From contig JAPLJI010000058.1 of NCBI GenBank assembly GCA_026388655.1, positions 1 to 46,892 on the forward strand: a stretch of 46,892 bases of DNA, given 5' to 3'. Both the position numbers and the translations under genes were made by a program. Position 1 is the first letter of the stretch; each line of letters begins with the position of its first letter. This stretch comes from Pseudomonadota bacterium. Lineage in GTDB: Bacteria; Desulfobacterota; JAPLJL01. Below the pieces are notes generated by a model. It was not told where the DNA came from and made no database searches. It was given only the letters and a program-made list of their open reading frames with translations. Below are positions 42,534-46,892 of this stretch, piece after piece.

Positions 42534-45500
42534 ATGAAGCTTCCTGAAATGAGCGTGCGCCGGCCGGTCCTGGTCACGATGTTTTTCATTGCTCTGACTT
42601 TGCTGGGAACGATGAGTTTTTACCTCCTCCCGATCGACACGATGCCCGACCTGGAAGTGCCGAATCTCGTCGTCATCACCCAGTATCCGGGTGCGGCGGC
42701 GGTGGACGTCGAGCAGACCGTGACCAAAACCCTGGAAAACGCCCTGGCCGCGGTCTCGAACCTGGATGAAATCAAGTCCACCTCGACCGAGGAATATTCG
42801 GTCATCAATCTCAAATTCACGTGGGGCACCAACATGAACACCGCCCTGGTGGACGCCCGGGATAAAATTTCGTTCGTCCAATCCTACCTTCCTGCCGACG
42901 TCAAAGACTCCATCTTTCTCCGGATCGACATGTCCATGTACCCGGTTTTGATTTACGGCGTCAGCGCCCAGCAGAACTACAACAACCTCAGCGACATTCT
43001 CGATAATCAGGTTTCCCCGGCCCTCAAACGCCTCCCGGGCGTGGCCCTGACCCAAACCATCGGCGCTCCCGTCCGGGAAATCCGGGTCAGCCTGAACCAG
43101 GATCGCCTGGCGGCCTACAAGATTTCCCCCTCCAAGGTGGTGCAGGCCATCCGTTACGAGAACCTGAACATCCCGGCGGGAAATATCAAGTTCGGCAAGA
43201 CCCAATACATTCTCCGGGTCCCGGGGGAATTCAAGAGCATCAAAGAGCTTGACACCGTAGTGGTGGATATCCGGAACGGAGTCCCCATTTATCTTCGCGA
43301 CCTGGCCCAGGTGGAGGACACTTTCAAGGAAGCGGAACGGGTTTTGCACATCAATCAGATGAACGGCACCCTCTTCATGGTCCAGAAGGCCTCGGGGGCC
43401 AACACCGTCCAGGTCGCCAAGGAAATAAAAAAAGGAATGGAACAAATTCGGAAAATCGTCCCCGCGGACGTTTCCTTTATGGAATTGATGGACACCTCCG
43501 AGTTCGTGATCCAATCCATCAATAACCTTTATCACGTGGTGTTATTCGCCGGTCTCTTCGTCATCCTGGTGGTCCTGGTTTTTCTCCGGAACATCCGGGC
43601 CAGCGTCATCATCGCCCTTACTATTCCGTTTTCCCTGGTCGTTTCCTTTATTTTCCTCTACGCCATGCACTATTCCCTCAACACCATGTCGCTTTCCAGC
43701 CTGGCCATCGCCATCGGCCTGGTGGTGGATGACGCCATCGTGGTTCTGGAAAACATCTTCCGGCATCGCCACCAGGGTATGCCCCCCCGCCAGGCCGCGG
43801 TCTTTGGAGCTTCCGAAGTGGGCCTGGCCGTGACCGCCTCCACCTTAACCATCCTGGCCATCCTCCTGCCGGTGATCTTCGTCCCCGGCATCACCGGCGT
43901 CATGTTCAAGCAATTCGGCCTGGTCACCGCCCTGGTTATCGGCATGTCCCTCCTGGTTTCCCTGACCATCACCCCCATGCTCGCCTCCAAGCTTTTTACC
44001 CGCCTGCCCGATCCCAACGCGCCGCCGGCCAACGCTCTGGAAAAAGCTTTCCGGGTATCCGAATCCTATCTCCATCTGATTGAGAACAGATATGCCGATC
44101 TCCTGGGCTGGGCGCTGGCCCATAAAAAAACCGTTATTTTCGGCGGGATCGGGATTTTCCTCGGCAGTCTCCTCCTGATGCCGCTGATCGGAACCGAGTT
44201 CTTTCCCACGGTGGACCAGGGATTTTTAAGCGGCAATTTCATACTTCCCACCGGAACCCGGATCGAGGAAACTGAAAAAGTCATAAACAAGCTGGAAGCG
44301 ATAATCGTGAAGGAGGTCCCGGAAAGGAAAATGGTCTTTGCCCGGGCCGGGAAATCAGAAAGCGGAATGGGGATCGCCTTCGGGCGCCAGGAAGACACCA
44401 ATATCATCTCTTTGGGGGCCCGACTAGTTTCGAAGAGCCATCGCTCCCGATCCCAGTTCGACATCGCCCATTCCCTCACGGCTTCATGTAATAAAATCCC
44501 CGGGATCGACACCATTGATTTTACCCTGCACGATCCCTTCGCCGAGCTCATGACCGGTGGCGGCAAGGCCATCCAGATCGAGATTTACGGGCGCGACTTT
44601 GACAAATCCTATCCCCTGGCGCAAAAGATTGAAAAAATCATCCGGGAGGTCCCGGGCACCGTAGACTCGGATATTTCCATGAAAATGGGGAGCCCCGAGC
44701 TCTGGGTGAAGGTGGACCGGGAAAAAGCCTCCCGCCTGGGCCTTCCCTTCGCCCTCATCGGCAGCACCGTCAGGACCAGCTTCTACGGCGAGATCGCCTC
44801 CCGCTACCGGGACAGAGGCAACGAATACGATATTTTCGTCAACCTCGACCCGCGTTACCGGCAGAGGGTCGAAGACGTGCAGAACCTGAAAATCCCGGTT
44901 GGGCTCTCCCTGCCGATCCCGATCGCCATCCCCGGAATGGAAAGCGGCACTGTTTCCCTCAGCAACCTGGCTCGGATCGTCCCCGCCACCGGCCCCCTGG
45001 CCATCGAGCACAAGAACCAGGAACGGATCATCAAGGTCGGGGCCTCCCTCTATAAACGCCCGCTGAGTGACGTGGTCTCGGACGTGAAAAAAGGCCTGGC
45101 CAAGCTCCCGGTCCCGGAAGGGATCAGCGTGGTTTTCGCCGGTTACGCCCAGACGCAGAAGGAATCCTTCGCCCTGCTGGGCATCGCCTTCATTCTCGGC
45201 ATGATCCTGGTCTACATGGTGATGGCCTCCCAGTTCGAATCCCTGATCCATCCCTTTGTCATTCTTTTCTCGATTCCTTTCGCCATTACCGGGGTCATCT
45301 GGGGGTTCCTGCTTTCCGGCTTCACCTTCGGCCTGATCGCCTTCATCGGGTTAATCATGTTGGTCGGGATCGTGGTTAAAAACGGCATCGTCATGATTGA
45401 CTACACCAACATTCTCCGCTCCCGGGGAATGGAAATCGAAACCGCCATCAAGGAGGCCTGCAAGATCAGGCTTCGCCCCGTCCTGATGACCTCCCTGACC

Positions 45501-45716
45501 GCCATCCTGGCCATGCTCCCGATGATCTTCGCCAAGGGCGAGGGCACGGAGATCTGGGCCCCGATGGGGGTAACCGTCGCCTGCGGCCTGACCGTATCCC
45601 TGCTGGTCACGCTGGTTTTCGTCCCGACCATGTATTCCATCCTGGAACGGAAAACCGATTTGAAAGGATACGAGGAAAGGGTTACGGGAACGACCATAGA
45701 GAAAGTGGAAAAATGA
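42534..45716 (+). CDS. RND efflux permease (AcrB/HAE1-like)
   Basis: The 1060-residue protein has the RND plan: TM1 at about 12-32, a first large periplasmic loop, TM2-TM6, TM7, a second loop, and TM8-TM12. The proton-relay aspartates are Asp399 and Asp400 in GLVVDDAIVVLEN, and the TM10 lysine is in GIVVKNGIVMIDY. These features fit drug or lipid exporters (HAE1) rather than heavy-metal CusA types. It takes substrates from the periplasm or inner leaflet and exports them through the adaptor and TolC at the expense of protons. A weak AAAGGT precedes the ATG, 108 nt after the adaptor gene. Confidence 0.95.
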   Translation: MKLPEMSVRRPVLVTMFFIALTLLGTMSFYLLPIDTMPDLEVPNLVVITQYPGAAAVDVEQTVTKTLENALAAVSNLDEIKSTSTEEYSVINLKFTWGTNMNTALVDARDKISFVQSYLPADVKDSIFLRIDMSMYPVLIYGVSAQQNYNNLSDILDNQVSPALKRLPGVALTQTIGAPVREIRVSLNQDRLAAYKISPSKVVQAIRYENLNIPAGNIKFGKTQYILRVPGEFKSIKELDTVVVDIRNGVPIYLRDLAQVEDTFKEAERVLHINQMNGTLFMVQKASGANTVQVAKEIKKGMEQIRKIVPADVSFMELMDTSEFVIQSINNLYHVVLFAGLFVILVVLVFLRNIRASVIIALTIPFSLVVSFIFLYAMHYSLNTMSLSSLAIAIGLVVDDAIVVLENIFRHRHQGMPPRQAAVFGASEVGLAVTASTLTILAILLPVIFVPGITGVMFKQFGLVTALVIGMSLLVSLTITPMLASKLFTRLPDPNAPPANALEKAFRVSESYLHLIENRYADLLGWALAHKKTVIFGGIGIFLGSLLLMPLIGTEFFPTVDQGFLSGNFILPTGTRIEETEKVINKLEAIIVKEVPERKMVFARAGKSESGMGIAFGRQEDTNIISLGARLVSKSHRSRSQFDIAHSLTASCNKIPGIDTIDFTLHDPFAELMTGGGKAIQIEIYGRDFDKSYPLAQKIEKIIREVPGTVDSDISMKMGSPELWVKVDREKASRLGLPFALIGSTVRTSFYGEIASRYRDRGNEYDIFVNLDPRYRQRVEDVQNLKIPVGLSLPIPIAIPGMESGTVSLSNLARIVPATGPLAIEHKNQERIIKVGASLYKRPLSDVVSDVKKGLAKLPVPEGISVVFAGYAQTQKESFALLGIAFILGMILVYMVMASQFESLIHPFVILFSIPFAITGVIWGFLLSGFTFGLIAFIGLIMLVGIVVKNGIVMIDYTNILRSRGMEIETAIKEACKIRLRPVLMTSLTAILAMLPMIFAKGEGTEIWAPMGVTVACGLTVSLLVTLVFVPTMYSILERKTDLKGYEERVTGTTIEKVEK

Positions 45717-45765
45717 TCAAAAAGTAGGAAAGCCTTTTTCCTGAAAATATATTTATTTCCCCCTC

Positions 45766-45800
45766 AAGCACCCTTCTCCCCCGTCAGGAGAAGGGTGCTT
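45766..45800. terminator. Strong hairpin after the RND gene
   Basis: AAGCACCCTTCTCC and GGAGAAGGGTGCTT form a perfect 14-bp stem with a 7-nt loop, 50 nt past the stop. No clear T-run follows, so it may be a terminator of atypical form or another CCCTTCTCC-type repeat. Confidence 0.55.
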
Positions 45801-45818
45801 GGTATTTCAAAGCTCTTT

Positions 45819-45905
45819 GTAGTTGCCCGATTTATCGGGCGTTTTTAAAAAACGCCGATTAATCGGCAGACTACAAAAAATAATCCACCCGCGAAGCACG
45901 GAGGA
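45819..45905. repeat. REPIN-like palindrome, second GTAG / CTAC copy
   Basis: GTAGTTGCCCGATTTATCGG opens the element. GCCCGA-TTTA-TCGGGC (45825-45840), GCGTTTTT-AAAAAACGC and the perfect palindrome GCCGATTAATCGGC (45854-45867) follow. GACTAC closes it, and TAATCCACCCGCGAAGCACG flanks it as in the copy at 39204-39352. No gene lies in the 297-nt gap 45717-46013. Confidence 0.75.
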
Positions 45906-46013
45906 AACGGAACCCTTCCCGGAATCTGTTAAAATAGATTGCCAGGCACCGCCCAAATTGGGGCCATTCAATAATGGCGTATTTTTATTGTTAAATTTCG
46001 CGGATATATTCCA

Positions 46014-46892
46014 ATGGCCTTAATCCGTTTTCTTAAACTTCTCACTTTCCATTTCGTTATGCTTGTCATCCGGGTCCTCCCCTTTCCCGCGCTCAAGCCC
46101 CTGGGAACCCTGGCCGGAGAACTTTATGTCTGGCTGGCCCGGAGACCCCGCCTGATCGGGATCAAAGCCATCGAAAGATGCCTTTCCCTTTCCCCGGCCG
46201 CAGCCCGGGAAATCTTCCGGCGTTCCAGCCGCAATTTCGGCCGGGCCGCCCTCCTCGCCGGCCGGCTGCCCGCCTTCACCCGCGCCCGGATGGAAAAACT
46301 GATCACGATCGAGGGCGAGGAGGAACTCCGCCGCATCAGGCAATCCGGTTCCGGGGCCGTGATCGTCACCGGCCACTTCGGGCCTTTCACCCTGATCGGA
46401 TCGCGCCTGAGCCTCGCCGGTTATCCCTCCGGTTACATCATCCGGATTTCCCGCGACCTCCCCGTCCGCAACGCTTTCATCAAAAAGGGCCGGGAAGGCC
46501 GGATCGAGCTGATTCCCAGCCGTCCGGGGGTTCAGTGTATCCGCGAATCAACCGATTACCTGAAGCGGGGCAACTTCCTGGTGGTTACCATCGATCATTC
46601 CGTGCATTACCGGGGCCAATCAGTCCGGCTTCTCAATCAGGACCTGAGATTTGAAACCGGGGCCATCTCCCTGGCCCGGAAGCTCGGGGTCCCCGTGGTC
46701 CCCGCTTTTATCGTCAAGGAAGGCGATCGTTACCGTTTGAAAATCTTCCCCGCGCTCTATCCCGCCGCGGAAAAATCCCCGGAACCGGTCGTCCGGAAGG
46801 TGGTCTCCCTCCTCGGGGAAATGATCCAGGCCCGCCCGGATCACTGGCTCTGGGACGAAAACCGCTGGCAGAGAATTCTCCCGGATGAGGAC
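46014..46892 (+). CDS. LpxL/HtrB-family lysophospholipid acyltransferase, cut by the window end
   Basis: An ATG at 46014 opens a frame that runs without stop to the last base (293 codons). The protein has a hydrophobic N-terminal segment (about 9-32, FHFVMLVIRVLPFPAL). GSGAVIVTGHFGPFTLIGSR follows, where LpxL enzymes carry their HxxxxE/D catalytic motif. Then come FLVVTIDHSVHYRG, FETGAISLARKLGVPVVPAF and a YRLKIFPALY segment, all in family order. The histidine is present (His121) but the acidic residue is Thr126. The family adds secondary acyl chains to lipid A at the inner membrane. An upstream stop at 45972-45974 and no other start support the ATG. The 3' end is missing. Confidence 0.8.
   Translation, partial: MALIRFLKLLTFHFVMLVIRVLPFPALKPLGTLAGELYVWLARRPRLIGIKAIERCLSLSPAAAREIFRRSSRNFGRAALLAGRLPAFTRARMEKLITIEGEEELRRIRQSGSGAVIVTGHFGPFTLIGSRLSLAGYPSGYIIRISRDLPVRNAFIKKGREGRIELIPSRPGVQCIRESTDYLKRGNFLVVTIDHSVHYRGQSVRLLNQDLRFETGAISLARKLGVPVVPAFIVKEGDRYRLKIFPALYPAAEKSPEPVVRKVVSLLGEMIQARPDHWLWDENRWQRILPDED

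Noticed and set aside
42531-43535. 334-codon minus-strand frame opposite the RND permease
   Set aside because: Asp/His/Gly-rich translation typical of the antisense of a hydrophobic gene; no motif.
45823-46023. 66-codon frame before the acyltransferase gene
   Set aside because: It lies mostly within the REPIN-like palindrome, has no ribosome site and overlaps the true start region.

Overview
The window reads as a chromosomal segment of a GC-rich, Gram-negative, probably anaerobic or facultative bacterium. Outer-membrane traits are plain: a TonB-dependent receptor with its own TonB-ExbB-ExbD motor, a TolC-RND efflux pump, a heptose-phosphate adenylyltransferase and a lipid A type acyltransferase. 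Two cobalamin-dependent acyl-CoA mutase large subunits, a short MetH without an activation domain, CoA-ester catabolic enzymes and the rpsU-dnaG-rpoD block recall deltaproteobacterial (Desulfobacterota-type) genomes. That placement is inference from gene content; no rRNA is present.

Layout. 1-132 is the end of hisF. 189-8610 (minus strand) is a seven-gene catabolic run, in transcription order: crotonase, enoyl-CoA hydratase, BadH-like SDR, acyl-CoA dehydrogenase, amidohydrolase-fold protein, divergent B12 acyl-CoA mutase, FAD oxidoreductase. 8930-13675 (minus) is cysK, heptose adenylyltransferase, murI, metH. 13920-17674 (minus) is a lipid-anchored GH38 mannosidase and an unknown protein. 17994-23216 (minus) is exbB-exbD-tonB-receptor-lipoprotein. 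An orphan Hpt protein and a coiled-coil TPR protein converge at 23365-25643. gltX and a DUF3047 protein follow on the plus strand. 28250-36860 (minus) is rpsU, dnaG, rpoD, a CAT-anticodon tRNA, a zinc-ribbon protein, dxs and a second mutase. 36920-39083 is a LytS/LytR-type two-component pair. 39458-45716 (plus) is tetR, tolC, a membrane-fusion adaptor and an RND pump. The window ends inside an LpxL-family acyltransferase gene.

The most promising unexplained system is the 189-8610 cluster. Its dehydrogenase, hydratase, SDR and non-hydratase crotonase match, class for class, the alicyclic ring-opening route known from cyclohexanecarboxyl-CoA degradation. Here they sit with a B12 mutase homologue that has lost the canonical tyrosine, arginine and histidine of the methylmalonyl-CoA mutase site, and with an amidohydrolase-fold protein that has lost most of its metal ligands. 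This suggests an acyl-CoA rearrangement pathway whose substrate cannot be named from sequence.

The intergenic DNA is also unusual. Short-period repeats, mostly of 7 nt, begin within a few bases of many stop codons in a fixed orientation, and several palindromic REP-like families are scattered through the gaps. One repeat has been read into the C-terminus of GltX. No CRISPR array, transposase, prophage, rRNA or replication origin was recognised.
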